From Angiostrongylus vasorum (taxonomy: Eukaryota; Nematoda; Chromadorea; Rhabditida; Metastrongylidae), in the NCBI GenBank assembly GCA_018806985.1, contig JADANN010000305.1, positions 88,748-152,747 of the forward strand: a stretch of DNA of 64,000 nt, in the 5' to 3' direction. The translations under genes were made by a program, and so were the position numbers. The notes beneath the pieces are model-generated. The model did no database searches and was not told the origin of the DNA. It was given only the letters and a program-made list of their open reading frames with translations. Positions 1 through 13,055 of this stretch are shown here, in pieces. How positions within the stretch are numbered: position 1 is the first letter of the stretch; each line of letters starts with the position of its first letter.

Positions 1-1262
1 GCGTAACTTGCAATTTTCTTGACTATTACAATGTTATCGTGCAATTTTTTACTTGCACCAACTACTGTTTCCGTGGATTTCGTTTCCCCAAGAGCCTGAA
101 AAAGCTAAAGCTGACTGTAGCCTATCCAGATAAACATCTCCATAGCCAAACATAAAAGAATGCTGAACCAGGACTTCAATAATGTTGAAAGTAAAATAGC
201 CTCTTCTTAGACCCACTGCTTTCAATGAGTCTTCCACTCGGTATGTCACGTGGAGACCAATCGCACAGAGGCTCATATGGAAGTGTAGGGTTCCTCTCAG
301 AGTAGAATATCAGTCTAAAATACTGTGTGAGATCATGCATAATAAGGAGAGATTCTGTTCCGCGTTTCCTTTTCTGGTGCTTGGAATTTATCAAGAATTT
401 TTCTTGAGTTTTTGTACGCTGGCGTTTTCGATTCCTATGCGAGGATAGTAACTTTTACTTCAAACTCTTTCCCGTTATGATTCTATGTTTTATGGGCACC
501 CAGTGGAGTGTTTGGTTTCAACATGATTTAACCGACTAGCCGTTGCTTTTGTATAGATGCACTGTGGTTTGCCAGTTTCGCTAACGTACGTGGCAAAATA
601 ATCCTTGCATTTTCGTAATAATCCACCACTTATCAGACAACAGCAGCTGTCTAACCCAATCGAGAACAAATACACCGATTTCAAAGAATATGTGGACGCC
701 ATTTGGGGAAAAAATGCATTGGTTTAAATGGACTTATCTGTCCAGTAATTTCTCTCCTTCTTCTCTTTTGTTTTCCACTTTTTGCCTCACAATAGATTAG
801 GAACACCTTATCCGAACCCATGCAACTAACGTCTGTACCGTTAGAGCACACCCATTCGTGCGTTCTTCATAGACCATGCAGGCTGTTGTGAACTGACTGG
901 CGTAATAGAGTATTCAGTAGCATTTGAATGACAGTTACCGACATCTTCAGACCTGCCTTTCTTAAGCAACGTTTCATAGCTGCACTTACTTCCTTGGCGA
1001 GATGAATCGGACATTATCATCGCTAGATTACCTCTTGCTTCTGGTCCCTTCTAGTGCACACAATAGTCGCTGCTCTAAACGCGTTTCTTAAAACTACTCT
1101 TTTGTATTTAAGCGGTGAGAGTTCCTTAATCTCTTTAAGCTTCATGGCTTGTAGCGCTGAAGTGGTAAAACCTTTGGAAAGAAAAAGGCAACCAAATGTT
1201 AAAAAAGTACGTCAAGGAGAAAGAAACAAATTGATGGCAACAATAGCGACAACATTGTTGTT
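1..1262 (-). pseudogene. Penelope-like element C-terminal fragment (linker and GIY-YIG remnant), left copy
   Basis: Reading leftward, this mirrors 62440-63660. It begins near the AACAATGTTGTCGC motif (about 1245-1260). It then gives a broken linker reading like SAAMKRCLRKAGLKMSVTV, a GIY-YIG-like stretch with YVSETGKPQCIYTK near 540-590, and the PLE tail motif KPNTPLG followed by FEVKVTILA. The 3' end at 61-96 carries a decayed hammerhead-like sequence ending GGAAACAGTAGTTG. Family knowledge: PLE proteins are a reverse transcriptase followed by a GIY-YIG endonuclease. No reverse transcriptase core is visible here, and stops and frameshifts make it a relic. Confidence 0.7.
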
Positions 1263-1449
1263 TATGATAAATAACAATGATGAGAGCAATGATGTGGAAT
1301 ACAGATGAAAGTTAAATGATCAATTTGTGTTTTCTTCAAAAGGCTAAGCAGTTGTTCTTCAAAAAGGTTCATAACAACCCAGAGTTCACCCGGAAGTTCA
1401 TTCTAAAAAAGTTCGTAAAAGATTAATCAGGGAATAATTATGAAAAACA

Positions 1450-2378
1450 TATCATTTCATTTTTTTGTCGAAAAGCACTAAGGAGAAGTGGAATACATCA
1501 GTTAGAGAGCGTCTTCCTTCAATTTTCGTATACCGTACCATGAAGAAACTCTCTACAGAAAAGCGGATGTTCCTTCCCACTCACCTGAACTTGAAACACC
1601 CTTACATATAACTGCTCGAACCGTCCTTTCTTCAGTAAGATTTCCGTTCTTATCTGATGCACTTTCTCAGATGTCTCATAGAAGGATTGAATTAGCTCTT
1701 TGTGAAAACCCTCTCTTTCTTTCCTTTTATTTGTTGCCTACAATGATTTTTCACGGCGGGATGTGATACACAACCACAGCGATGCTGAGATATTCGCAAA
1801 ACTTGAGCCAGAGCCAGATCGAGAAATGATTACCCTTTTCCGGGGCTCGCTTGTTACGCAGTGTACCACTGAAGCCCCCTGCTTTACGTGCCTCTCACCT
1901 GGTTTTCTACCTAACGATACCCGTCAGCGAGTTTGATCTGGCGAGCACAAATCGGTATTGAACCCAGCTAAGTGAAGGCTATAGTCGAAATTACGATGTT
2001 AACCTATTATTTTCTGCCTAGTATAACTTTTTCACGACGAGGTTGGATATGAAATACTCTCTCTTCCTTCTTTGATGTTCCATCGCTCATAGAAACGACT
2101 CTGTCAGATCCGACTCACCTGAACACTCTGAATCTACATCCTAACTCCGCCTAATCCGCAAGGAATATAAGCAACTTGATTGGTCGTGTCTCCACTCACC
2201 GAGATTCTGCCGCTGTTTTCACATTTTTTTTAAATATCATTGCTTCATCTGGTAGAATCACATTGTTATACTTCTTTTTCTCTGAAGCATTTTGCATCAC
2301 TGTAGTACATTTTGTTTTTGCAAGTGTACTGAAGATATCCTTTTGTAAATTTATAGTTTTCGATTTCTTTATGCCCAA
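1450..2378 (-). pseudogene. Unrecognised spliced ORF, copy 1 (left), divergent from collagen-like copy
   Basis: Mirror of 61321-62250. The first exon encodes a peptide beginning MGIKKSKTINLQKD and containing KTKCTTVMQNASEKKKYNN. It is followed, after a decayed stretch, by VDSECSG-like codons, a GTGAGT donor, and a second exon resembling HKELIQSF, EKVHQIRTE and LLKKGRFEQLYVRVFQ. The same layout recurs at 8570-9357/54358-55140 and 25235-25945. I do not recognise the protein. It always sits upstream of PLE C-terminal sequence on the same strand where that sequence is present, so it may be an upstream part of the same mobile element. This copy has stops. Confidence 0.45.
1785..1935 (-). repeat. 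tRNA-like dispersed module, diverged copy
   Basis: A diverged relative of the module at 36795-36935: ATATTCGCAAAACT, CCTTTTCCGGGG and a TGCCTCTCACCTGGTT tail are conserved in order. The mirrored copy lies at about 61765-61915. Pol III box similarity is lost here. Confidence 0.5.
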
Positions 2379-2438
2379 TAAATGCAGTAGGTTTAAAATC
2401 GAGCATATCGTTGCAGAAGCATCGTCTCTGGATTGAGT

Positions 2439-2697
2439 ATGAAGCAGGTTGATGTGTTTGCAACATCTGAAGATGACCGCTTCTATTAATTATGAACAGG
2501 CCGTCATGATCTTTCAGGCCCTGTACACCTAAAAGTGCCAAGGACGGAGTACGAAAGTTAGGGCCAGCACAGCCAGTAGGGCCAGTAGGGGCCAGCAGGG
2601 ACCAAACCGATTTCGAAGAGAAGAGAAGGTAACAAAGTGTAAAGTTCAAAGCAAAGATTCAGATAAAGAATTGTGGAAGGGCAAATTATTGAGGTGA
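2439..2697 (+). pseudogene. Collagen-like gene, degenerate copy (left)
   Basis: A decayed member of the collagen-like family at 9774-10608, 53118-53945 and 21591-22141. It keeps the ATGAAGCA start, the intron acceptor ATCTTTCAG before a GCC codon, a short Gly-rich tract (GGGCCAGCAGGG-type codons at 2560-2605), a GTAACA donor after GAAG, and the acceptor TTCAG before ATAAAG. The last exon reads DKELWKGKLLR then stop. Most of the signal peptide and nearly all Gly-X-Y repeats are gone, and an early TAA follows the acceptor. Confidence 0.6.
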
Positions 2698-3144
2698 GTG
2701 ATGTAAATAAGGAGCTAGCTATCAAAAGGGCTGATGTCCACCAACACAAACGTGTAGGGACAAATTAGCAGATTATTGGCGACTTGAATAATGTGCAAAT
2801 CGAACGACTGCAGAATTTTCGTAGTACACTTTTTTTCTCAATGCGTTTCGCTCCAAGTGTGTGTTCCATAGCATTCAAATGTACCTTAAGACAAATGATA
2901 TTTCCCTCGGGATCCACATCGTAGTGAAGACCTGGATACGCCTTTGCAAGGTTAAGTTGGGACTCTAGGGAGGACCAAATTGCACAACCAGCAACCAGCA
3001 ATAGGTTAACCTCAGGACGCCCGCACACCGGTTGCTCACGTCTACTGACGTCTGGCGGTGAGACGACCGGTGAAACGCCACAAAATCTGGGGTTAAGCAG
3101 CACGTCATTGAAACGGAATCTGACGAACACACGCACGACAAGCC

Positions 3145-5140
3145 GTGGAGATTGTTTCTCACCCTGCACGTGTAAGCCCAGAGCCCTTTCCACAGACGCC
3201 GATCTTCACGCCTTTCTTGAATCCGCAAATCGCATGTGATCGCACTAAAAAGAAACAAAAACCAAGAAGACCGACGTACGTCAACCAAACAATGGGACCG
3301 TTGTCAGCTGTGGAGAGAAGGTCCCGTCACGAAATGTCGGCGGCATAGGCATTGTCAATCTCGTCGACCCATACGAGATCCTTTCCCCTCGAATAGCTAT
3401 CCTCCATCTTCAATTGTCGCATCATAAGAAGATCATCATCATCAGTTGTTACTCACCGAGCGACACAGCTGAGTACGAATTAAATACATTCTACTATCAG
3501 TTGGAGGAAGTTATACGCAATGACAAAGCACATTATAAATATGTTGTCGGAAACTTCAAGGTCAGAATAAAAAAGGCCAACGAGAGCGAACGTAGGATCG
3601 AAAACTTCACACTACGAGAAAGACATGGGAATTGGAAGCGTCCCGCAGGATTGCTATCTGCATTGTCTCTTCTATGGAAAACTAGTTGCTCGAGAAGAAA
3701 GAAAGCAGCAGATGGACATGGAAGTCTGCTAACGGCATGACTCCTGCGGAGATCGACCACGTTCTGACAAACAGAAGATGGTGCTTGCTTGACAAATCGG
3801 TACTCACGTCAGGTTCGATTCAGTCGTAAGCTGAAAAGGAATTTATTTCATCGAGCGCGAGGAAAAATTCTAGCTGTGTACGACGAGAACATTCTCAACG
3901 AAGCCCTATCCAGCCGTGACTGGCAGATTAAAGAAAACTCGACCGAAGACTACGAGCTTCCTGTAGAAGGACTGAGAAACTGTGCCGAATTCGCCTCAGT
4001 TCCTGAAGCAAGGAGATTGGATCTATTACTACTAGGACTTTTGCTCGAAAAGAGAAAGAAACTAAAGCTTGACTGCAAAACGCTTATCATGGCTGGTAAT
4101 AAGTGCCAGCTACAGTACAGCTCTGCAGGAACAGCTACAACGGTACAAGCAGAAGAAACTACTGGAGGCAGCGGAGAAAAGAGGCGGCGTGAAAAAATGC
4201 TGTCGTGACTTGTGTGATTATAATGTTCTGCTGTCAGCCCTGACGAACGAAGATAGGATCTTCAAAACTTCCCACCATGATATGGAATTAATACGGAAAC
4301 TTTCTACACCAACATTTTCCGTTTCACAATCCCGTCCCAGACCCTAACATCCCCGCTGGAAAAAAACCCCCTGGAATTCTTTAGTCGGAGTTGCGATAGA
4401 AAGCATGAAAAGAGGCACAGCTCGAGGACCCGATAATATTACTGACGACTACCTTAGAGCTGAAAGACACAATTTACATATAATTCTCGCAAATCATATG
4501 GCAGCATACCTTCAAAAGGAAAAAAACCCCAGACCAATGGAGCACGTCGCGCACTGTCATCCTGCCCAAGAAAGGAGACTAAAGGACTCTTCGTAACTAT
4601 CGTCCCATTTGCTTGTTGAGTGTACTCTACAAGCTTTTCACGAAGATTATGCACTCGCGCGTATCAAGGACATTGCATGAGGTGCAACCAGTAGAGCAAG
4701 CAGGACTTCGAGAAGGATTTTGCTGCATTGACCACATCCAAACCGTGTCCAGGGTTATCGAATTTCGTCGGAAATACCACTTGTCCCTAGTCCTAACTTT
4801 TGTTGACTGTGAAAAACCGTTTAACAGTGTCGAAACGAATGCAAACCTATCAGCGCGCGTCGACCAAGGAGTGCACCCATTCTACACAAGAAATCTCTCT
4901 GAGTGTTATCAGAACTGCACTGCAAAAAACACAGCTTTTCCATCGACCTCTTACCATATCCAAAGGAAAAGGAGTTTGAAAAAGGCGGCGCAATATCGCT
5001 AAAGCTGTTCAGTGCCGCACTGCAGTGGATAATGAAGTCATTCGACTCGGATGAGAAAGCCATGCGTATTGATGGAATATTCCTATCAAACCTTCGTCGT
5101 CAACGATATCGTCGTCATTCAGTGCCTCTTTAACAACCTC
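3145..5140 (+). pseudogene. RTE-like non-LTR retrotransposon, family B (endonuclease and reverse transcriptase remnants), left copy
   Basis: An endonuclease piece at 3414-3740 includes IIIISCYSPSD and YVVGNFKVRI, resembling the APE-endonuclease core of RTE elements. A linker at 3789-4208 contains NRYSRQVRFSRKLKRN. The reverse transcriptase begins near 4405 (RGTARGPDNITDDYLRAE). It continues LLSVLYKLFTKIMHSRVSRTL at 4610-4670, then a motif-A block FVDCEKPFNS at 4799-4828, where the usual AFDS is changed. The FADD catalytic box has decayed to a VND-like reading near 5095. Several frameshifts and stops show that it is inactive. Confidence 0.85.
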
Positions 5141-5265
5141 GTTATCAAACAATCACCTAGTTTGGTGAAAAAGCAGCGCCTTCAGGTCTAAATTCTAGGA
5201 ACCTCTTCTGCTGCGTGATCAACAAATTCTCGCTCGTTTGGCTAGCATCCAATATCTTCCCATAC
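5125..5265 (+). repeat. Fragment related to the 380-bp inverted repeats of the 4.8 kb element
   Basis: The order AACCTCGTTATCAAACAATCAC, GGTGAAAAAGCAGCGCC, CTAGGAACCTCTTCTGC and GATCAACAAA matches the inner portion of the inverted repeats at 10963-11335 and 15425-15808. The mirrored fragment is at about 58443-58583. Confidence 0.55.
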
Positions 5266-5269
5266 CATT

Positions 5270-5735
5270 CGGCAATAAATAAGAATATTAAAGGAAGTGA
5301 TGCGTCTTAGAGTGTCCGATGGTACATCAATCACAGTCACCGAATTCTTCAGGTTGGCTCTTCTAAAACAACGTTTTGTGGCTTCACTTATTTCGAGGGA
5401 AATAAAGGGCGTGATAAACGGGACGAATTGCAGTTCGTGGGCATCGGTTTTTGCCTAAAACTTTCCCAAAAGTTTACGGTTTCGCATCTATTGGAAATGG
5501 CTGCTTAACTCGCGTTAATCCCAAGGATTCTTCCTTCTCCTCTCTTCCTATGCACACATTAGTGGCTGCTCTAAATGTGTTTCTTACAAGTACCCTTTTT
5601 TGTACATAAGGGGGCGCAACGACTCGTTAATCTTTTAAAGCTCCACAGGTTGTAGCACTGACATGGTAAAACGTCCAAAGAAAAAATGCAACTAATGTCA
5701 AGAAAGAGTGGCAAGTAGAAAGAAACAAATTCACC
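5270..5735 (-). pseudogene. PLE fragment ending in the SVTVIDVPSDTLRR linker, left copy
   Basis: Mirror of 57975-58440. The minus strand reads LEISEATKRCFRRANLKNSV then TVIDVPSDTLRR, the conserved linker that precedes GIY-YIG in the other PLE copies of this window (compare 23530-23630). Upstream it carries the shared block RNTFRAATNVCIGREEKEES. It is truncated just after the linker, so there is no GIY-YIG domain. Confidence 0.65.
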
Positions 5736-8560
5736 TGTACCACCTGTAGTCCTGTTGATCGTCGAGTTACTCGAGCGGGAGCCAGTAAAACCTCCATTTT
5801 AACCTGCTGCGCGCGAGACTAGCCTAGTGGGTTCTGCTCACTCTAGGGACTCGTTGAGCATCATATCTTTCTTCTAGGCTTTTTGTGATAAACTCTGACC
5901 ATCGAGTAAGTGGTATTCCTGCAGTGAGTTTAACATCCCGAGGAATCCAATCACTAACGGCTCTTGTACATTGGTTGTCATTCGTTCGCGTTATATGTCT
6001 GGCCCACCCTATCTTCGATTGTTTGGCGTATAGAACGGCATCTTTGATTTTTGATCGTTGACGCAGGTCCGAGCTTCGGAGCCCTTCCCTTACATGCGTG
6101 ACACGGGATACTCCTAGCATCGTCCTTTCCACTGCGCGTCCGATAACGCCGAGTGACCTTTCATCCTGTTTACGCAGCAACCAGGTTTCAGATGCATAGG
6201 TTAACGCAGGAAGTACCGTTTAGTCGAAAGGGTGCACCGAGAGATTGTGTTCTTTGTCCTCTTCATTAAATCCTCGATGCTATTGAAAGCTTCCCAAGCC
6301 GCTCACTTGCTCCTGCTCAACTCTGGAGCTAAGTCGTTCAACGTGTTGATTTCCCAACCTAGATAGACATAACTAGAGCATTCGGAGATATTCGCTCCGT
6401 TGAGCGTGAATGGGGGAATACGAAACTAATCCGTTCCTCATGAACACCGTTTTTGTGAGGCTTAGTGGTAGACCAATTTTTTCCACAGGCTTTGTCAAAG
6501 TCGGTAAGCATTCGTTCCGCTTGGCTAATGTTTAGCGTTATAAGGAACATGTCATCAGCAAAGCGAAGACGGTGTAGCTGACGACCATTGATTTTCACTC
6601 CCATATCACCCCCATTCCAATGTTCGCATGACGTTCTGGAGGGTGGCGGTAAATAATTTTGGCGAGATGGTATCGCCTTGCCAAGCCCCCTTTTTTGACG
6701 TTAATGCTAATATCTTTGTAGAATGGTGATATCTTGGCTGTGAAAATTTTTGCACAGCTCACGATGAATCTTTATGTACTGAGTAGGGTCTCCTTAACTG
6801 TCAAGGGCTTCCATGACTGCTACTATCTCAATTGAGTGGAAATCCTTCTTTAAATCGATGAAGGTGAGACTGAGCGGTCTTTTGTACTCTCGCGATACTT
6901 CAATGAGACTTGTTATCGTGAGGATGTGGTCCATCGTAGTAAATCCTTTCCAAAACACTGCTTGCTTACATGTCTGTCCTTCGTCCAGTGTTCTGTCAAT
7001 CCTCTCTAGGATGACTCGAGTGAAATTTTGTAGACGACAGACAGCAAGCAGATTGTGCAATAGTTGGCTATATCGCGTAGGTCACCCTTCTTGAACAGTA
7101 ACATGGTCTTGTTGGTCTTCTACTGAGTAGGGACTTAGATTCAGACAGGTAACGTGTCTCATAGCGCTAATGTGAAGATGTTGAATGAGCCGATCGTATT
7201 CTTCGTCGATGTTATCAAGAACGGCAGCTTCCCAACAGCCGAGTAATGAATTTGGGACTTGGTCATTTGAACTTAGCGGCTTTTTTCTCCTTTCCCCGAG
7301 AAGCGGAATCTTGCACAAAAGAGGCGGTGGCTTGATCCCATACATAATTTTGTAACAACAACGGCGTCTGGATTTAATATGATGTGGTTTATTTCGTTAT
7401 GGTACTCTCCATTGGGAGACTACCACGTATAGCGTCGAGTGGGGGGCTTTTGGAATTGCGATACACCATCGATGGTCTTCGTCGTCGTGATAAACTTAGA
7501 CAGCCGCTCACCCTGTTCGTTCCATTCTAATTCACGGGTCCCAATGTAACGTTCTTCAGACGTCCTTCTTGGTCCAATCTTGGCGTTGAACTCTCCAACG
7601 ATGACCTTGAAGAATGTGTGGTCTTCTCTGTAGAACTTCTCCAAGTCCGTATAGGATGCTTCGACTTCTTCTTCGTCATAGTTTGATGTCGGCGCGTAAA
7701 CGACTAATACTGTCAATACCGATATTGATCCACATCTTTTTGATCGTAAACGTCCAATTCGGGTTCTAGTTGTTCGAATGAATCGATGTTGATGGACAAA
7801 CTGGTGTTGACGAGAACGCCGACGCCGCCGACTTCTTTACTGTCGCATGTTCCGAGGAACAGTTCATCTACGGTGTCATAGATGGCGTTGAATGGGTGGC
7901 GTCGTCTCGTCTCCTACCTTATCCTTGTTGCTTGCATGAGCAACTCTTCTATCGAGCACTCGGATGCAAGTGTGGGTGCATTGTAGGGACAGATCGTCAC
8001 CGTAGTTCTTTGCAAACCAGGCAGCTTCCATTGGCCCTGATATTTTAGCAGCCTCTGCGTACTCTTCCTACCCAACGGTGCTGAATTGGAAGCTCTTTCG
8101 GGGTCAGGGAAAAAAGGCCTCTTTATTTTACTGTTTTTCGCATTTTGATACCCACATATGTCTTGCTGGGCTCTGAACTTGGGGTTTGGGTATACTCACG
8201 TCCAGTTTGCCAGGCTCTCGCAGAGTGGACATGGAGCCTATTTGTTGGATTTGTTGGAGGCGACTCCTAACCACCTCCCATATATTTTGCTGTCACTTGA
8301 TTGTACGAATTGACCCGTAGAATACAATTTGAATAAACAAGAACGTACCCACACACGCGTGCATGAATATGCCTCGTAAATACGGAAATTATGTGCCAAA
8401 TCGGCGCCTCAGAAACAAAGAGTCCACTCCTGGATCCATCTGTGTCTCAGGGAAGCAAAGGTCGCTTTTGGTTCGCGATTAACCCCCTATCCGCCATCTG
8501 GGGTCGCGCCAAGCAGCCTCACGACTAACATAGGGATCCTTCACATGAGGGAGATCACTG
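5735..8560 (-). pseudogene. RTE-like non-LTR retrotransposon, family A copy 1, left
   Basis: Mirror of 55150-57975. Reading leftward there is a 5' region to about 7950, an endonuclease block at 7420-7716 ([40 protein letters not shown]), and reverse transcriptase from about 7060. Motif A reads FIDLKKDFHSIE and the catalytic box reads RFADDMFLI near 6555. The C-terminal region with RSLGVIGRAVERTMLG and GWARHITRTND lies at 5824-6180. The FADD box is intact, but frameshifts and stops split the frame at least five times. Confidence 0.9.
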
Positions 8561-8569
8561 GAAGGAAAA

Positions 8570-8627
8570 AATTAGTGCTAACAATAGCGATAGCATTGTT
8601 GTTATTAATAAGCGGCAATAATAATAA

Positions 8628-8659
<32 letters not shown>

Positions 8660-9357
8660 GGGATTGCAGATAAAAAGGACACGACCAATTATGTCTTTTC
8701 TTGAAGAAGGTAAGTAGGTCTTCATAAAACACACACATAATTGCTAAGAATTCCACAGAAATTCATTCTGAGAAGAAGGCGATGAAAGAATTAGTACGAT
8801 ATAGGCATGAAACTACATTATTTCATTTGTAGTTGAAAATAAACGTTAAAGGGAGGGAGAGTATATCTGTCAGAGAATACTCTCTGTTTCCGTATAGGGT
8901 ACTATGCAGCAAATCTCTACAGAAAAGCGGATGTTCCCACTCACTCAGTTGAACGTGAAACGCCCTTGCGTAGAAATGTTCAGATCGTTCCTTCTTCCAT
9001 AAGTTCCTTCTTCTTATCTGATGCACTTTGTTACATATGTCGTCGAAGGATTGAATTGATTCTTTCTGGAAACTGTTTCTTCTTTGTTTGATGTTCTATC
9101 GCACACAGAAACAACTCTATCAGATTGCACTCACCGGAACACTCTGAATCTACATCCCTAACTCCGCCTACTCCTCTAGGAATGATAGCAAGTGGGTCGG
9201 TCGTCTCTCCATTCACTTGGATCTTGTGACTGCCTTCATATTTTCTAAGCATCCTTGCTTCACTTGCTATAATCACACTGTTGTGTTCCTCATTCTCACG
9301 AGCACTTTTAGTCACTGTAGTATGTTTTGTACCGTAGTTGTGCTGCACCGAAGACAT
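8570..9357 (-). pseudogene. Unrecognised spliced ORF, copy 2 (left), divergent from collagen-like gene
   Basis: Mirror of 54358-55140. The first open stretch starts MSSVQHNYGTKHTT and continues through EEHNSVIIASEARMLRKYEG and IIPRGVGGVRDVDSECSG. A possible 64-nt intron follows (GTGAGTGC to GAAACAG). The next stretch has INSILRRHM and, in another frame, KVHQIRRRNLWKKERSEHFYA and EWEHPLFCRDLLHSTLYGN at 8823-9026. I do not recognise the product. In this left copy the first exon reads through further than in the right copy because of a one-base difference at GVRDVD. Confidence 0.45.
8618..8660. repeat. AAT microsatellite (left)
   Basis: An interrupted (AAT)n run. Its mirror is TTA repeats at about 55055-55095. 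It lies between the unrecognised spliced ORF and the RTE 5' end. Confidence 0.9.
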
Positions 9358-9545
9358 CCTTATCCCTTTGTAAATTTACAGTTTTATATTCAGAAGACCG
9401 ACTTTCTCTAAACCTCGGCATAAATAGTTGATATGTTTATTTTTTGCGATCTTGTGAACTAATCTTTTTGAGCCGATGTGAGGTTGGTATAGGTCTTCGC
9501 TGTCGTTGTTGCTGTTGTACGAGAGGAACCCAAGCGTAACAGCAC

Positions 9546-9581
9546 GGCTCTGAGGAAGGCGAAATCGTCGAAACGTCGGCC
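9546..9581 (+). ncRNA. Hammerhead ribozyme motif, PLE type (left)
   Basis: Core CTGAGGA at 9550-9556. Stem II is GGCG/CGTC at 9558-9561 and 9566-9569 with loop AAAT. GAAAC lies at 9570-9574, cleavage triplet GTC at 9575-9577, and stem I pairs GGCT (9546-9549) with GGCC (9578-9581). Stem III is minimal (A-U, C-G, no loop), the form known from Penelope-like retroelements, where cleavage usually needs a dimeric arrangement. All invariant core bases are present. It lies 190 bp upstream of the collagen-like ATG, flanked by copies of GGTTGGTATAGGTCTT in opposite orientation (about 9484 and 9640). Activity is inferred, not shown. Confidence 0.6.
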
Positions 9582-9773
9582 ATCGACGAACAACACCAAC
9601 AGCAACGACAACAACGACAACAAAAACAACAACGACAAAAAGACCTATACCAACCTTGCATCGCCTTAAAAAGGCCAGTTTAAAAAACTTTTGATTCCCT
9701 TTTTTGCCCAATAGACGCAGAAGGTGCAAAGTCGAGTGTCGTCGTTGCAGAAGCATTGTCCTATTGACTGAGC

Positions 9774-10608
<835 letters not shown>

Positions 10609-11689
10609 ATAGGGTGTAAATCATGCTACTGCAGAATTTTCATAAAGCGCTTTTTGTAATCAACATTAGCTTGAAGGTACTCGTTTAAGGACGATAATCT
10701 ATTGTATTCATATGCAATGTACCTTTAGATCAAGTTGCAAAAACACATTATTGTCGACCATTTTCTCTATAAGGTCGGGTGTTTAGGTGCTGAACGATGG
10801 TGCTGGGAAACCTCCAAAACGACTCATGTGTTATTGTCAGAAAACACATTGAAGCTGTTGTCTGGTGAAAACTTTTTTCTGTATCCGAGATGCCAGTGAT
10901 AAACCTTCTTGCTGGTCTTTGTTGTGTTTGCATAGGTTAAATTATTATATGAGATTAGGAAATTCGTCGGCAGACATACTTTTGATTCCGATATTCGTCA
11001 TCTCCGGCTTGAATTATGATCTCTACCAAGACGTATCAGCTGTGGACACACGACTCTAATCATCATGTCCCCCTTGTAAGGTGTTACCGCCGAAACGCTA
11101 GCTATAACAGAGATTTTTTAGGCCACAAGTAATCCTATCGATGAAAAAAATCCTTATCTGACGAACCAATGTCAATCAGTCCCTTTTACGGAAATCTCGT
11201 TGTCAAAGAATCACCTGGTTGAGTGAATAAAGGCGCTCATTCAGAACTACATCCTAGAAACTTCCTTTGCCACTTCATCAACAAAGATTGGCGTTGTTTG
11301 TCGTTGTTGTTACCGTTGTTGTTTTGAAAGAAACGCTATCGTGGTGTTATGAAATCTGACAAAACTAGTTACTAAGTGTAACCTAGGGAATTCGAATTCG
11401 ACTCAAATAGAATAGTTATGTCTCCGCCCAATTCCATCAGCTGCCATATTTTACTGATGCAAAAGTGCTGAACGGCAAGTACTGCAAAAAGCGTACCGAT
11501 TGCAGAGAAAAGTGGCTGATGTGAGCTGATTTGAACAACGTTGCCGAATGAATGCTAAGGAAGAGAACAAGATTCTCCTCGTAGAAGTGCTGAGTTTCTA
11601 CGTGTTTAGTGACTACCTCACATAAATAGTGGAAGCCTTTATATAAGTTGCAACCTAACGATCATTTTGTAACAAAAGTTTGAAAACAA

Positions 11690-11860
11690 CTGATGCGCTG
11701 CTGTCGCCTCCGCCCGCGACGTCGCGAGTGCTCGCCCTTCGTCGCGCGGCCGATTTGTTGTGACGTGCAAAAAATTGGGGCGAGGTTTTTTTTTACCTCG
11801 TTTTCCCTGACGGCCAACGTTCGTTTTCGATATCCATGGGGTTTTCGATCCGTTGAAATC
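11690..11860. other. GC- and CpG-rich island, no recognised gene
   Basis: An abrupt compositional change with many CG dinucleotides (for example GACGTCGCGAG and GTCGCGCGGCCG). A short open frame covers it on the plus strand, but it has no recognisable features and I do not call it a gene. The mirror is at about 51860-52035. Confidence 0.4.
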
Positions 11861-11999
11861 AGGTTACGAAGCCATGTATTATTGAGTTTTCGTGACCAAC
11901 AGTCCGTTTAGTTCTAACCTTGGTAACCGCTTTGTTGTTAAGCTATGTTTACCAACCTTTTGCGAAGCTTCTCCCGTTAAAGCTGGAAGTTTTGCTTCG

Positions 12000-13055
12000 T
12001 TATAATTTCCGCTTAAGAAAAGCGTTGTATTTGGTGCAGTCAAGGTACTTACTCACTCCTAAGGATATTATTGTAGCTGCTAGTGGAAAATAGGCCTTCG
12101 AGTCAGTACTCGGCACCGAATATTCACTAGCTTTAGCAGAATGCTCGACTTCGTGAGAAGACGCCACGCGGGACTTTTCGTAGTTGTCACAGAGCAATAT
12201 CTCAAACTTGGGTAATTAAACCTTTAATACACTAATAGAACATTAATAACATAATAGTAACGATGGAGAAGTAATGGTAGAGGAATGACGTGAGTTAAAG
12301 CTATGAGGTGCTAAGGCTAGTAGTGAAGTGAGGCTAACAACGAGATAATGGCATTCGAATATTACTATGCCATTAATAAGTAGTTAACACAATTACATTA
12401 ACAGTAATAATGAATAATTACCAAGAAGTAGCCGTTGGTTAGCCGTGAGCGATGCCGCGTCGCGTCTATCCGAGGCCGGCGCGGCGGCTGAGGTAGACAG
12501 TATGCTGAGCGCGGAGAGGGAGACAGTATGCTGAGGCGGAGAGGGATACAGATGGGCCGTATTTCGGGCTGAGCTAAGATTTCAACATTATAGCGATGAG
12601 GTGCATTTTAGTGGATCAATGAGGACAGTAGGTGATGAGTCATCTACGGAACACAGTCAGGCGGCTGGTCGTGGATAAACGCTATGTAAGCAACGTGAAG
12701 TTTGAGCATCGATGGGTGCCACCATTGCCTAAGAGTCAAGGGCCACTATGATAATGGCTGGAAACTGATAGGCCTATAGCGGCTTAACAGAATACACAGC
12801 ATAAGTTGGCCGCTCAGCGGCCTTGTACGCATGGCGTACCGTGTGGGAGGAATGGTACATGCCACCGATGGCGTTGCAGACAGAACGCATTTTAGTATAG
12901 CCGCCGCTACTGACAACGCACCGCAGATCAATTGATAAACAATGAACAGTGACACTAGGATGAGGATCAGGATGATGATGACGACACACTGAGCTGGTGG
13001 GAAACGTGACGTAGTGATGATGATGCGAAGTTAACGTACAATTCGCAACTGTCAT
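12000..13055 (-). other. Unrecognised open frames, including one with a hydrophobic stretch
   Basis: Two minus-strand frames are unchanged between arms: 12000-12197 (65 aa, starts MLCDNYEKSRVASSHE) and 12746-12955 (69 aa, starts MSLFIVYQLICGALSVAAA). The frame of the second extends upstream as VVIIILILILV, giving a hydrophobic run of about 30 residues that could be a membrane segment or signal anchor. An overlapping frame at 12774-13055 is His-rich. No homology is recognised and no splice sites are convincing. Conservation between arms only reflects the arms' near identity here. The mirror is 50671-51726. Confidence 0.2.
12486..12552 (+). repeat. Short tandem duplication (AGACAGTATGCTGAG unit)
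   Basis: AGACAGTATGCTGAG followed by GCGGAGAGGG occurs twice in succession, the second time with two bases deleted. It is mirrored at about 51175-51240. Confidence 0.7.
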
